From Pantoea sp. alder81 (GTDB lineage Bacteria; Pseudomonadota; Gammaproteobacteria; Enterobacterales; Enterobacteriaceae): a stretch of DNA of 64,000 bases. The notes below the pieces were generated by a model, which was given only the letters and a program-made list of their open reading frames with translations, was not told the DNA's origin and did no database searches. The stretch spans positions 434,001 to 498,000 of the forward strand of contig NZ_JAIUDA010000004.1 of NCBI RefSeq assembly GCF_020179835.1. The letters run 5' to 3'. Position 1 is the stretch's first letter. The number at the start of each line of letters is the position of its first letter. The position numbers were made by a program, and so were the translations under genes. Positions 7,763 to 18,360 of this stretch are shown piece by piece.

Positions 7763-8485
7763 ATGCTGATCACTTCGGAAAACACGCGCACCTTTAATAC
7801 CGACATTCGTCTCGCCTGCACGCTGGCTGCCGTGGCGGGTGCGCTCAACACCGCTGCATTTGAAACCGTCGGCTTTTTCTCCGCCAATATGACGGGCAAC
7901 GTCTCATCCCTTTCCGACCATCTGGCGAAAGCGAATCTGCATGTCGGATTGTTTTTCCTTCTGATCGTGCTGCTCTTTATTGCAGGTTCTTCCGTCTCGA
8001 CACTGATTATCAACTCCGGCCGCAGACGACAGATTCGCGGGATTTATGCCATCAATATCCTGCTTGAAGGCGTGGCATTACTGGCGTTGGGCGTCATTGA
8101 GAGTTGGTTCAGCTTTAGCCAATCAGGCGTGTTGCTGGTTCTCAGCTTGAGTTTTCTTATGGGGCTCCAGAACGCGGTGGTAACGCGCATTTCCAACGCT
8201 CGCGTGCGCACCACCCATGTCTCCGGCACCGCCACTGATATCGGCATTGAGCTGGCCATGCTGTTTGATGTTTTGCGCCGAAAAGAATCCCCGAAAGATG
8301 CGCCGCTCTATCTTGAACGTTTAAAACTGCATTTCTTCACGGTGATGGCTTTCCTGCTCGGCGGAGTATTGGGCATTCTGCTGCTTAATGCGTTGAGCTA
8401 TAAACTGTTGATCCTGATTGGCGTAATGCTCAGCTTGCTGGCGCTATCGACATTGCAACGTGCCGGACAGGTAATGCACTCCTGA
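7763..8485 (+). CDS. YoaK/DUF1275-family membrane protein
   Basis: A polytopic inner-membrane protein of about 240 residues with around six hydrophobic segments. It has the DUF1275 hallmarks: an N-terminal GALNTAAFETVGFFSANMTGN and a central FLMGLQNAVVTR followed by THVSGTATDIG. The function of this family is unknown, though E. coli YoaK belongs to it. The ATG at 7763 is the simplest start; a TTG at 7742 lies 13 bases after a strong AGGAGG at 7723-7728 and would add seven residues. It is a single gene with no obvious operon partner. Confidence 0.85.
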   Translation: MLITSENTRTFNTDIRLACTLAAVAGALNTAAFETVGFFSANMTGNVSSLSDHLAKANLHVGLFFLLIVLLFIAGSSVSTLIINSGRRRQIRGIYAINILLEGVALLALGVIESWFSFSQSGVLLVLSLSFLMGLQNAVVTRISNARVRTTHVSGTATDIGIELAMLFDVLRRKESPKDAPLYLERLKLHFFTVMAFLLGGVLGILLLNALSYKLLILIGVMLSLLALSTLQRAGQVMHS

Positions 8486-8490
8486 ACAAT

Positions 8491-8506
8491 ATTGACCTAC
8501 TTCACA
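8491..8506 (+). promoter_or_regulatory. Candidate CRP site upstream of bglF
   Basis: ATTGA-N6-TCACA matches 8 of 10 core positions of the CRP consensus TGTGA-N6-TCACA. It sits about 85 bases before the antitermination site of the beta-glucoside operon, as expected for a catabolite-controlled sugar operon. It has been identified by eye only. Confidence 0.45.
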
Positions 8507-8575
8507 CTTCTCAAAGCGATTTTAGAAAACTGCTTGCCACTTTTCGGCAATGCTCCGCAAGATAGCCTGCGTTAA

Positions 8576-8603
8576 GGATTGTTACTGTTCGGCAGGCAAA
8601 ACC
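8576..8603 (+). promoter_or_regulatory. BglG/LicT-type ribonucleic antiterminator (RAT)
   Basis: The segment begins GGATTGTTACTG and ends GCAGGCAAAACC, the classic layout of RAT elements bound by BglG, SacY and LicT. Its last bases are also the start of the terminator stem at 8599-8647, so binding of the antiterminator and terminator formation exclude each other. A closely related element precedes the antiterminator gene at 12917-12949. This identifies beta-glucoside induction by transcription antitermination. Confidence 0.92.
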
Positions 8604-8653
8604 TGAGGCGCGCCCTTTCTCGATAGCAGAGGGCGCGCCTCAGGTTTTTTTTT
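8599..8653 (+). terminator. Conditional terminator in the bglF leader
   Basis: A perfect 18-base stem (8599-8616 with 8630-8647) and a 13-base loop, followed by nine T residues. The left arm overlaps the RAT by five bases. This is a strong intrinsic terminator that should stop bglF transcription unless the antiterminator stabilises the RAT. Confidence 0.93.
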
Positions 8654-8689
8654 GCGCGAAATTCGGGGCGTTTTGCAGGAGAAGGGTAG

Positions 8690-10558
<1,869 letters not shown>

Positions 10559-10573
10559 CCAAGGAGCAAGTAA

Positions 10574-11968
<1,395 letters not shown>

Positions 11969-11975
11969 TCCCGCT

Positions 11976-11999
11976 AACGGGCGCGCTGGCGCCCGTTTT
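11976..11999. terminator. Terminator after bglB, probably bidirectional
   Basis: AACGGGCGC and GCGCCCGTT pair perfectly around a GCTG loop, with TTTT on the + strand. It lies between the convergent bglB and bglG ends; the minus-strand gene stops at the edge of this hairpin. Confidence 0.8.
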
Positions 12000-12862
12000 C
12001 ACGCCTCGTCAGCATCTTCCTGCAACGCTAACGTCTCTTTGCGCACTCGCTCTATATGGATGGTAAGAAACATGCGTTCTTCCGCTGAGAGAGCATAGAG
12101 ATACTTTTGCTGGATGTGGCCGTCGATTTTCACCGCGCATTGATAAGCAATCGGATATTTGTCGCGCACCACATCATGCAATGACTCATCTTCGCTGCAC
12201 ACGCCACGTTTCCCCAGCATGCGCTGGGCAAAGAATTTCAGATGGTTGACGAAGCGGTTATAGCTCAGGCTGTCGGTGCGGTAATCCAGCTGCAACCGAT
12301 ACTTCACGATGTGCAAAATCTCCTGCATAAACTGCGTTACATGAGAGACATCGGCAAAATCGCTGCCCAGCTGCGCGTTGACCAAATGCAGGGCGATAAA
12401 GCCTGCTTCATCGTCAGGCAACGCCACACCAAGGCGTTTGTTGATCAGTGCCAGTGCTTCCATGCCAATCGCGAACTCTTTGGGATAAAGCGTTTTGATC
12501 TCCCACTTCAGCACATTGCGAATAGGAATGCCTTGTTGATGACGCTCAATGGCGAAATGGCAGTGATCGCACAACGCAATCGAAAGGCTCTCATGCAGCG
12601 GCTGACCTAGCTGTTGACGCGCGTTGGCGATGATTAGCTCGCTGGTGGTGATGACTTCCAGCGGGATATCAGAAAGCAACTCGCTCAGCCTTCCTGTCAG
12701 GGTGTCACTCTGCAGCGCGAAGACTTTCTCAATCTGCTGCGCATCCAGCGCATCACCCACGCGCTTCTGAAAAGCCAGCCCGCGTCCCATCACCACCTGC
12801 TCTTTGCCGTTCTCGCCCAGTATGACCACGACGTTGTTATTAAGGATCTTCGCGATTTTCAT
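11999..12862 (-). CDS. bglG: BglG/LicT-family transcriptional antiterminator
   Basis: RNA-binding antiterminator that frees bglF-bglB (and its own gene) from early termination. The N-terminal CAT domain starts MKIAKILNNNVVVILGENGKE. Two PRD domains follow, with conserved histidines in ALCDHCHFAIER (first PRD) and IALHLVNAQ and FLTIHIERV. It has about 287 residues. The ATG at 12862 is chosen because the longer frame from 12898 runs into the leader terminator. It is separated from bglF-bglB and on the opposite strand, unlike the E. coli order, and has its own RAT/terminator. Confidence 0.93.
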   Translation of the reverse strand: MKIAKILNNNVVVILGENGKEQVVMGRGLAFQKRVGDALDAQQIEKVFALQSDTLTGRLSELLSDIPLEVITTSELIIANARQQLGQPLHESLSIALCDHCHFAIERHQQGIPIRNVLKWEIKTLYPKEFAIGMEALALINKRLGVALPDDEAGFIALHLVNAQLGSDFADVSHVTQFMQEILHIVKYRLQLDYRTDSLSYNRFVNHLKFFAQRMLGKRGVCSEDESLHDVVRDKYPIAYQCAVKIDGHIQQKYLYALSAEERMFLTIHIERVRKETLALQEDADEA

Positions 12863-12885
12863 TTTTATCAGCCCTGAAAAAGAAA

Positions 12886-12921
12886 AAACCTGACCCACCG
12901 GGAGGGCGGCGTGTCAGGTTT
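12886..12921 (-). terminator. Conditional terminator in the bglG leader
   Basis: On the minus strand, AAACCTGAC and GTCAGGTTT form a perfect 9-base stem followed by six T residues. The upstream arm overlaps the RAT at 12917-12949. It lies 24 bases before the bglG start codon, so bglG is probably autoregulated by antitermination. Confidence 0.88.
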
Positions 12922-12949
12922 TGCCTGCGTTTGCGCGCAGTAACAATCT
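12917..12949 (-). promoter_or_regulatory. Second RAT element, upstream of bglG
   Basis: Read on the minus strand, it begins AGATTGTTACTG and ends GCAGGCAAAACC, sharing both conserved ends with the bglF RAT. The apical part is a few bases longer (CGCGCAAAC). It overlaps the terminator stem that follows. Two matching RATs for one regulator indicate a coordinated two-transcript switch. Confidence 0.9.
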
Positions 12950-12997
12950 GGCGAGATCATAAGCCGCTCTGCGATTCCGACAAGCATACTGACAGTT

Positions 12998-13019
12998 AAA
13001 TGTGAGACACGTCATGTTT
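12998..13019. promoter_or_regulatory. Candidate CRP site between bglG and fliD
   Basis: AAATGTGA, six bases, then TCATGTTT: a near-perfect left half and a good right half of the symmetric CRP consensus. It lies upstream of the bglG RAT on the minus strand and 124 bases upstream of the fliD sigma-28 promoter. bglG is the likelier target. Confidence 0.6.
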
Positions 13020-13142
13020 TATTACGGTGCGAAGCGATGGGAGAATAATAGGGCAATGGCCCCTGAAGCCGCGTCTGCACTGATGTTGTGCAAATCGTAA
13101 GGTTATTCGTAAGGATATAGTAAAGAAATGATCAGGTTTTCT

Positions 13143-13169
13143 TAAAGGTTTGCGTTAAGTCGCCGATAG
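13143..13169 (+). promoter_or_regulatory. Sigma-28 (FliA) promoter for fliD
   Basis: TAAA, exactly 15 bases, then GCCGATAG: matches the flagellar sigma-28 consensus TAAA-N15-GCCGATAA at 11 of 12 fixed positions. It lies 33 bases before the fliD start codon. Confidence 0.88.
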
Positions 13170-13202
13170 TACCGTAACGTCAAAATAACAGGAGTTACGT
13201 AC

Positions 13203-14615
13203 ATGGCCGGGATTTCAACTTTAGGTGTGGGTTCAGGACTGGGTTTAAGTACCATTTTGGATAAGCTGACCGCCGCTGAAAAACAGTCACTGACGCCGAT
13301 TTCCAAGCAGCAGTCTGCCGCCACGGCGAAGCTTTCTGCTTATGGCACACTTAAAACCGCGATTCAGGCTTTTCAGACGGCTAACACCAAATTAAAGGAT
13401 GCGAGTCTTTATACGGCGACCAGTACGACTTCCAGTTCGAGTGCGTTTAGCGCGGATACCAATGGCAGCGCGCTGGCGGGGAAATACACCATCAGCGTGG
13501 ATCATCTTGCGCAATCGCAAACGCTGACCAGCTTGCCAAAGGCGGATGTCAAAGCAGCGATGGGTGATGGCAGCGATTCGCGCATCTTGAAATTTGTTAC
13601 AGCGGACGGCAAAGAGAAAAGCATCACGCTGACCAAAGATCAGACCTCGTTGTCGGCGCTACGTGACACCATCAACAAATCCAATGTAGGTATAAGCGCT
13701 AGCCTGATTAAGGTATCCAGCACCGAATTTCGTTTGTCATTAACGTCATCAGCCACAGGTACTGATCACGCGGTCAAGTCACTAAGCGTGACCGGTGATG
13801 ATACGTTGCATGGCTTTATTGGTTTTGATGCGGCTGACACCGCTAACAGCGGCATGACGCAAAGCGTGGAAGCGCAGAATGCCAGCTTAACCGTCAATAA
13901 TGTACCGATTGAAAGCAGCAGCAATACCATTTCCGATGCGGTGGAAGGCATTACGCTGAAGCTGAATGATAAAACCTCCGGTAATCAGACATTGTCGGTG
14001 AGTACTGACACCAGCAAGGCGAAAAACGCCATCACCGATTGGGTGAATTCTTACAACTCATTGCAAGACACCATCGGCAATCTGACCAAATACACGGCGG
14101 TGGATGCGGGTAAAGATCAAGACAGTAAAAATGGCGCGCTGCTAGGAGATGGCACGCTGCGTAACATTCAGACGCAGCTGAAGAGCATTCTGGCGAACTC
14201 CTCAGGGTCTACGGTATATAAAACCTTGAGCCAGGCGGGCATCACCACCGATCCGACCGATGGCAAGCTGAAGCTAGACGCCGATAAGCTCACCACCGCG
14301 TTACAGGTTAAACCGGATGCGATTCGCGACATGTTTTCCGGTGATGGCAAGAAAACCGGTGTGACCACTGTGCTCGACACGACGTTTACCGCCTATCTGA
14401 GCAGTAAAGGCATTTTGCAGGGTGCCACTGACAGCATCAGTAAGAAATTAAACCAGCTGACCGAACAATACAACACCACCAGTAAACGTATTGATGACAA
14501 AATTGCGCGCTACAAAACGCAGTTCACCAATCTGGATAAGATGGTCAGTGTGTTGAACAACACCAGTACTTATCTCACTCAGCAGTTCGAGAGCACCAAT
14601 AGCAGCAAGAAATAA
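13203..14615 (+). CDS. fliD: Flagellar filament cap protein (hook-associated protein 2)
   Basis: FliD forms the cap at the filament tip and directs flagellin assembly outside the cell. The N-terminal part has the family pattern ISTLGVGSGLGLSTILDKL followed by a coiled-coil-forming helix. The C-terminal D0 helices end with FTNLDKMVSVLNNTSTYLTQQF. The 470-residue length is normal. ATG follows AGGAG. A sigma-28 promoter lies just upstream. Notably, fliC, fliS and fliT are absent: a ClpP-like gene follows and bglG precedes. It is either a relocated or a second fliD copy. Confidence 0.92.
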   Translation: MAGISTLGVGSGLGLSTILDKLTAAEKQSLTPISKQQSAATAKLSAYGTLKTAIQAFQTANTKLKDASLYTATSTTSSSSAFSADTNGSALAGKYTISVDHLAQSQTLTSLPKADVKAAMGDGSDSRILKFVTADGKEKSITLTKDQTSLSALRDTINKSNVGISASLIKVSSTEFRLSLTSSATGTDHAVKSLSVTGDDTLHGFIGFDAADTANSGMTQSVEAQNASLTVNNVPIESSSNTISDAVEGITLKLNDKTSGNQTLSVSTDTSKAKNAITDWVNSYNSLQDTIGNLTKYTAVDAGKDQDSKNGALLGDGTLRNIQTQLKSILANSSGSTVYKTLSQAGITTDPTDGKLKLDADKLTTALQVKPDAIRDMFSGDGKKTGVTTVLDTTFTAYLSSKGILQGATDSISKKLNQLTEQYNTTSKRIDDKIARYKTQFTNLDKMVSVLNNTSTYLTQQFESTNSSKK

Positions 14616-14637
14616 TTCTCCCGCCAAATTATGAAAC

Positions 14638-14662
14638 TCAGGGCACTTGGTCTGTGCCCTGA
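14638..14662 (+). terminator. Hairpin downstream of fliD
   Basis: TCAGGGCAC and GTGCCCTGA pair perfectly around a seven-base loop, 22 bases after the fliD stop. There is no T-run, so it may be a weak terminator or a mRNA 3' stabiliser. Confidence 0.5.
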
Positions 14663-14774
14663 AGTTGACGCATGTTTTGCAAACCTATTTTCAAATCATG
14701 GTGGCAAGCGCTCGCTCAATAGATAAGTAACTGCTAATGTGTTTGGGTCTCTATCCTTTTTGCGGAGTTATCCC

Positions 14775-15386
14775 ATGCGCTACCACGATACCGAAACTTC
14801 TCAACCGCCTTCTGCTGAACCACTTAACCCATCATTGATGGAACACCTGATCAACGCCCGCAAGATTTTCATCACCGGCACCGTGGATGAAAAAATGGCT
14901 AAAGAGGTGGTGCAGCACCTGCACATTCTCGCCGCCATCAATGCTAATCCCATCACAATATTTATCAACTCACCCGGCGGCCATGCTGAGTCGGGCGATA
15001 TGATTTTTGATGCCATCCGTTATATTGCACCCGAAGTGATCATGATTGGTTCTGGTTGTGTGGCCAGTGCTGGTGCGTTGATTTATGCCGCCGCAAAAAA
15101 AGAAAATCGCTATGCGTTGCCCAACACCCGTTTCCTGCTGCATCAGCCTTCCGGTGGTATGCAAGGCCCCGCCAGCAATATGCAGATTTACAGCAATGAA
15201 ATCGTGCGCATGAAAAATCGTCTTAACCACATCTTCGCGGATGCCACCGGACAGGCGATTGCGAGGATTGAGCAAGATACTCAGCGTGACTTCTGGTTGA
15301 GTGCGGAACAAGCAGTGGAATACGGTCTGGTGTCGAAAGTGATCATCACTGAGCAGGACATCGTCGCGCATTATCTTGCCGCTTAA
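14775..15386 (+). CDS. ClpP-like serine protease, stand-alone
   Basis: A 203-residue ClpP-family protein. The catalytic triad is visible: Ser98 in GCVASAGAL, His123 in FLLHQPSGG and Asp172 in DTQRDFWLSAEQAVEYGLV. FINSPGGHAESGDMIFD is the oxyanion/handle region. It differs from housekeeping ClpP (Ala instead of Met after the Ser, altered N-terminus), and no clpX or clpA gene is nearby. The ATG at 14775 follows GGAG; the GTG at 14739 is less likely. It probably forms an oligomeric cytoplasmic peptidase, either independent or using the core Clp ATPases. The ArsR gene starts 26 bases downstream. Confidence 0.85.
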   Translation: MRYHDTETSQPPSAEPLNPSLMEHLINARKIFITGTVDEKMAKEVVQHLHILAAINANPITIFINSPGGHAESGDMIFDAIRYIAPEVIMIGSGCVASAGALIYAAAKKENRYALPNTRFLLHQPSGGMQGPASNMQIYSNEIVRMKNRLNHIFADATGQAIARIEQDTQRDFWLSAEQAVEYGLVSKVIITEQDIVAHYLAA

Positions 15387-15411
15387 ATAAGCCAGTGCTA
15401 ATGTTATCGAC

Positions 15412-15726
15412 ATGATTGAAAATGCGATATTCAAAGCACTGGCGGATCCGACCCGCCGTGCCATATTTGAAAAGTTGTCGGTGGGGCGCATGAACGCAAC
15501 ATCACTGCGAGATGGGATGGAGATAAGCCAATCGGCGATGTCTCAGCATCTTGCTGTGTTGCGCGGTGCGGGATTGGTGCGTGAAGAGCGGCAAGGGCGT
15601 TTTGTTAACTATGAAGTTGACCCGGTGGGCATGACTTTTTTGGTTAATTGGTTGGCCAAATACCGTGCTTTCTGGCCGACGCGCATTGATGCCCTAAACA
15701 GTTTGCTGAAGGAGATGGATCAATGA
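15412..15726 (+). CDS. ArsR-family transcriptional regulator
   Basis: A 104-residue winged-helix regulator: ALADPTRRAIFEKL (N-terminal helix), then SQSAMSQHLAVLRGAGLV (recognition helix) and EERQGRFVNYEV (wing). It lacks the CxC metal-binding motif of metal-sensing ArsR proteins, so it belongs to the group commonly paired with SRPBCC proteins. Its stop overlaps the start of the next gene by four bases (ATGA). The two form a translationally coupled pair. Confidence 0.88.
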   Translation: MIENAIFKALADPTRRAIFEKLSVGRMNATSLRDGMEISQSAMSQHLAVLRGAGLVREERQGRFVNYEVDPVGMTFLVNWLAKYRAFWPTRIDALNSLLKEMDQ

Positions 15727-16058
15727 GTGACCCCGGGAAATCCAACGAACTGGTACAAGAATATCAACTGGATGCGCCGCCTGAGAAAGTGTGGCGCGCT
15801 ATCAGTATTGCGGAGTACCGGGAAGCCTGGCTACCCAACGGCGTATTAGCGGTGGCTGAACCTGTTGCCAGCGATCCTGGAAAATCGATCCATTATCGGT
15901 TACGTGATGACGCGCCACCCTATCTGGAAAGTGACGTGATGTTTTTAATCAGACCTGATGAGGTGGGCGGCACCCTGTTAACTATCGTACATCGCCTGAA
16001 TGAACTGCACTTACCAGCCGCTAACGATGATGGGATTCCGCTGATGCTGGCGTCATAA
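15723..16058 (+). CDS. SRPBCC/AHSA1-type protein
   Basis: A 111-residue START-like domain protein: LDAPPEKVWRAISIAEYREAWLP at its start is the typical AHSA1 pattern. The family is usually 140-160 residues, and this copy ends soon after GGTLLTIVHRL, so the C-terminal helix is short or missing. The start overlaps the ArsR gene, an arrangement seen many times in bacteria; the ligand is unknown. Possible truncation should be kept in mind. Confidence 0.78.
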   Translation: MSDPGKSNELVQEYQLDAPPEKVWRAISIAEYREAWLPNGVLAVAEPVASDPGKSIHYRLRDDAPPYLESDVMFLIRPDEVGGTLLTIVHRLNELHLPAANDDGIPLMLAS

Positions 16059-16061
16059 CGC

Positions 16062-16469
16062 CTAACAAAATTGATTAATCATCGAAATCAACATGGGTTT
16101 TAGATTGCTCAATTCCTCCAGGTGAGCGAGCGAGAGCGACTCCATTAGTTGCTCCGCTTCCACTGTTAATCGCATAAAGGTCTTTCGCTGATCCGTTGGA
16201 TCTGACTCCCGCAAGACGAATCCTGCCTCTTCTAAACGACTTAGTAATCCTGAAGCGCTGTGCGGTTTCAACATCAATCTTTCAGCCACATAGCCCACCG
16301 TGGCATTACCCAATGCGGTCCCGCGAATCGTCAGCAGCGCCTGATGCTGTTGCGGCGTCAAGCCCACACTGCGTGCCTGAGTTTCGCTAAATGCCATAAA
16401 AGTCCGCAAGGTCGCACGGAAATCTGCCAGTAACGCATAATCGGCGTCGTTCATTTTGGGTTGTGACAT
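16062..16469 (-). CDS. MarR-family transcriptional regulator
   Basis: A 135-residue winged-helix regulator. The helix-turn-helix spans GNATVGYVAERLMLKPHSASGLLSRLEEAGFV, with the wing RESDPTDQRKTFMRLT. ATG at 16469 follows AAAGG. It is divergent from the chloride-channel gene with an 81-base gap that holds a MarR-like palindrome, so it probably regulates itself and that gene. The inducer is unknown. Confidence 0.88.
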   Translation of the reverse strand: MSQPKMNDADYALLADFRATLRTFMAFSETQARSVGLTPQQHQALLTIRGTALGNATVGYVAERLMLKPHSASGLLSRLEEAGFVLRESDPTDQRKTFMRLTVEAEQLMESLSLAHLEELSNLKPMLISMINQFC

Positions 16470-16492
16470 GTTGAAAACCTTTCAATGTTGAA

Positions 16493-16515
16493 TTTATATC
16501 GTAATGCGATGTAAA
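16493..16515. promoter_or_regulatory. Candidate MarR operator
   Basis: TTTATATCG, five bases, then CGATGTAAA: 9-base arms with one mismatch, in the gap between the divergent MarR and ClC genes. This suits the size and symmetry of MarR binding sites. Confidence 0.6.
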
Positions 16516-16550
16516 TTGCGCATCTCAATTATGTTACCAGGAGCAACATT

Positions 16551-18326
16551 ATGCGGGACACGCTGTCCGATGCCCCACATCGACCCAAACTTTCTGACCA
16601 CACAGTGACGAGGCGCGTCATTATACTCGCGCTCATGGGCATTCTGATAGGAACCGGCGGCGCGTTTGGTGCCATCGTTTTACTGCATCTCATCGCCTTG
16701 ATGACCAACCTCTTTTGGTATCACCAGTTCTCGTTTGCTGAGCACATCATGCCGGGTAATGCTAATGCGCTCCACATTGTGGCTGCTCCTGTGATTGGCA
16801 GCCTGATCATTGGTGTGATGGCGCGATTCGGGTCAGAGAAAATTCGCGGCCACGGTATTCCCGAAGCCATTGAAGCCATTCTTTATGGTGAAAGTCGAAT
16901 GTCACCGAAGGTGGCGGTGCTTAAACCTCTCTCCTCTGCGGTGTCGATTGGTAGCGGTGGTCCATTTGGTGCAGAAGGGCCGATAATCATGACTGGCGGC
17001 GCTATCGGCTCTTTATTTGCTCAGTTATTTCATCTCAGTGCGGCGGAACGTAAAACCCTGCTGGTGGCGGGCGCGGCTGCGGGCATGACCGCCATTTTCA
17101 ATGCTCCTATCGCAGCAGTATTACTGGCGCTGGAGGTGTTGTTGTTTGAGTGGAAGCCACGCAGTTTTATTCCGGTGGTCAGTGCAGTGCTGGTCTCCTG
17201 GTGTTGGCGCAATGCGCTGATTGGCACTGGCGCCATTTTCCCTTTCCAGTGGGTGACGCATCTGCAACCGATGCAACTCATCGTGGCGGTCGGTATAGGT
17301 GCGCTGACTGGGGTTATCGCCGTTGCGCTGTCGAAAAGCCTGTACCGGCTGGAAGAGTGGTTCCATCAGTTGCCTGTCCACTGGATGTGGTGGCCTGCAC
17401 TGGGTTCAGTGTTCGTGGGGATTGGTGGCATTCTTCAGCCACGCGTTTTAGGTGCCGGTTATGTCAGTATCCAGAGTTTGTTAGATGGCTCGCTGGCAAT
17501 CAACATCATTATTTCGCTGCTACTGGTAAAAAGCATCGTCTGGCTGATCTCGCTGGGTTCAGGGACTTCTGGTGGCGTAGTCGCGCCGTTGCTGATTATT
17601 GGTGGCGCGGTGGGTGCGATGGTGGCCCATCTGTTGCCCGGTTACGGTGGCATGCTAGTGATGGCAGGTATGGCGGGGATTCTCAGTGGTGCCATGCGTG
17701 CACCCTTGACCGGTACCCTGTTTGCTGTGGAAGTGACAGACCATTTTGACTTATTGCCGGTGGCATTGGGTGCTGCGGTAGCTTCGTATGCCGTCAGCGT
17801 ATTAATGATGCCTCGCTCGATTTTTACAGAACGTCTTGCACGCCGTGGACACCACATTGTGCAGGAATATGCCACCGATACCCTGGAAACAACCAAAGCG
17901 CGACAAATTATGTCCTTAGTACCAGCAACTTTGCTGGACACGACACCTCTGGAGCAAGTGATCGCCATCATGAGCGATGTGCGTGCGCATCACCACTATC
18001 CGGTTGTGGATGCGCAAGGGCGCTTTATCGCGGTGGTTTCACGCAAAGAGATGGTTCACTGGCAACGCCTGCAGCATGCTGCCGATACGACTTTGCAGGC
18101 GTTGATGGGTGAACAACCGCAAATGAGCGCTGATCCTGATACTTTGTGCAGCCACATTGCCGACTATCTGTACAGCGAGGAGGTAGGGATGGTGGTGGTC
18201 ACCGATGCAGAATCTGGTCGGGTAAAAGGGGTGATTACACGTCATGATATTTTCCGCGTGCGTTATCTGGCACAACAGGCGGAGAGTTTCAAAGTGCGAT
18301 ATTTTGGTTCGCGCAAATCAGCTTAG
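16551..18326 (+). CDS. ClC-type chloride channel/transporter with CBS domains
   Basis: A 591-residue inner-membrane ClC protein with about ten or more hydrophobic segments. The anion-selectivity motifs are visible: GSGGPFGAEGPI near residues 138-149 and GSGTSGGVVAPLLI near 340. GAEGP supplies the gating Glu position. The C-terminal 150 residues hold two CBS domains (around SLVPATLLDTTPLEQVI and EQPQMSADPDTL), usual for regulation by nucleotides. E. coli ClcA lacks CBS domains, so this is the longer ClcB/eukaryote-like type. The gene is divergent from MarR. A role in acid or halide tolerance is inferred. Confidence 0.9.
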   Translation: MRDTLSDAPHRPKLSDHTVTRRVIILALMGILIGTGGAFGAIVLLHLIALMTNLFWYHQFSFAEHIMPGNANALHIVAAPVIGSLIIGVMARFGSEKIRGHGIPEAIEAILYGESRMSPKVAVLKPLSSAVSIGSGGPFGAEGPIIMTGGAIGSLFAQLFHLSAAERKTLLVAGAAAGMTAIFNAPIAAVLLALEVLLFEWKPRSFIPVVSAVLVSWCWRNALIGTGAIFPFQWVTHLQPMQLIVAVGIGALTGVIAVALSKSLYRLEEWFHQLPVHWMWWPALGSVFVGIGGILQPRVLGAGYVSIQSLLDGSLAINIIISLLLVKSIVWLISLGSGTSGGVVAPLLIIGGAVGAMVAHLLPGYGGMLVMAGMAGILSGAMRAPLTGTLFAVEVTDHFDLLPVALGAAVASYAVSVLMMPRSIFTERLARRGHHIVQEYATDTLETTKARQIMSLVPATLLDTTPLEQVIAIMSDVRAHHHYPVVDAQGRFIAVVSRKEMVHWQRLQHAADTTLQALMGEQPQMSADPDTLCSHIADYLYSEEVGMVVVTDAESGRVKGVITRHDIFRVRYLAQQAESFKVRYFGSRKSA

Positions 18327-18333
18327 AAACCTT

Positions 18334-18360
18334 TATGGCGGCCCGCAGGCCGCCATATTT
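18334..18360. terminator. Terminator between convergent ClC and MFS genes
   Basis: TATGGCGGCC and GGCCGCCATA form a perfect 10-base stem with a CGCA loop and a TTT tail on the + strand. Probably bidirectional. Confidence 0.75.

Noticed and set aside
17150..17749. 199-codon open frame on the + strand
   Set aside because: It lies inside the ClC gene in another frame, with a Trp/Cys/Arg-rich composition typical of a shadow.
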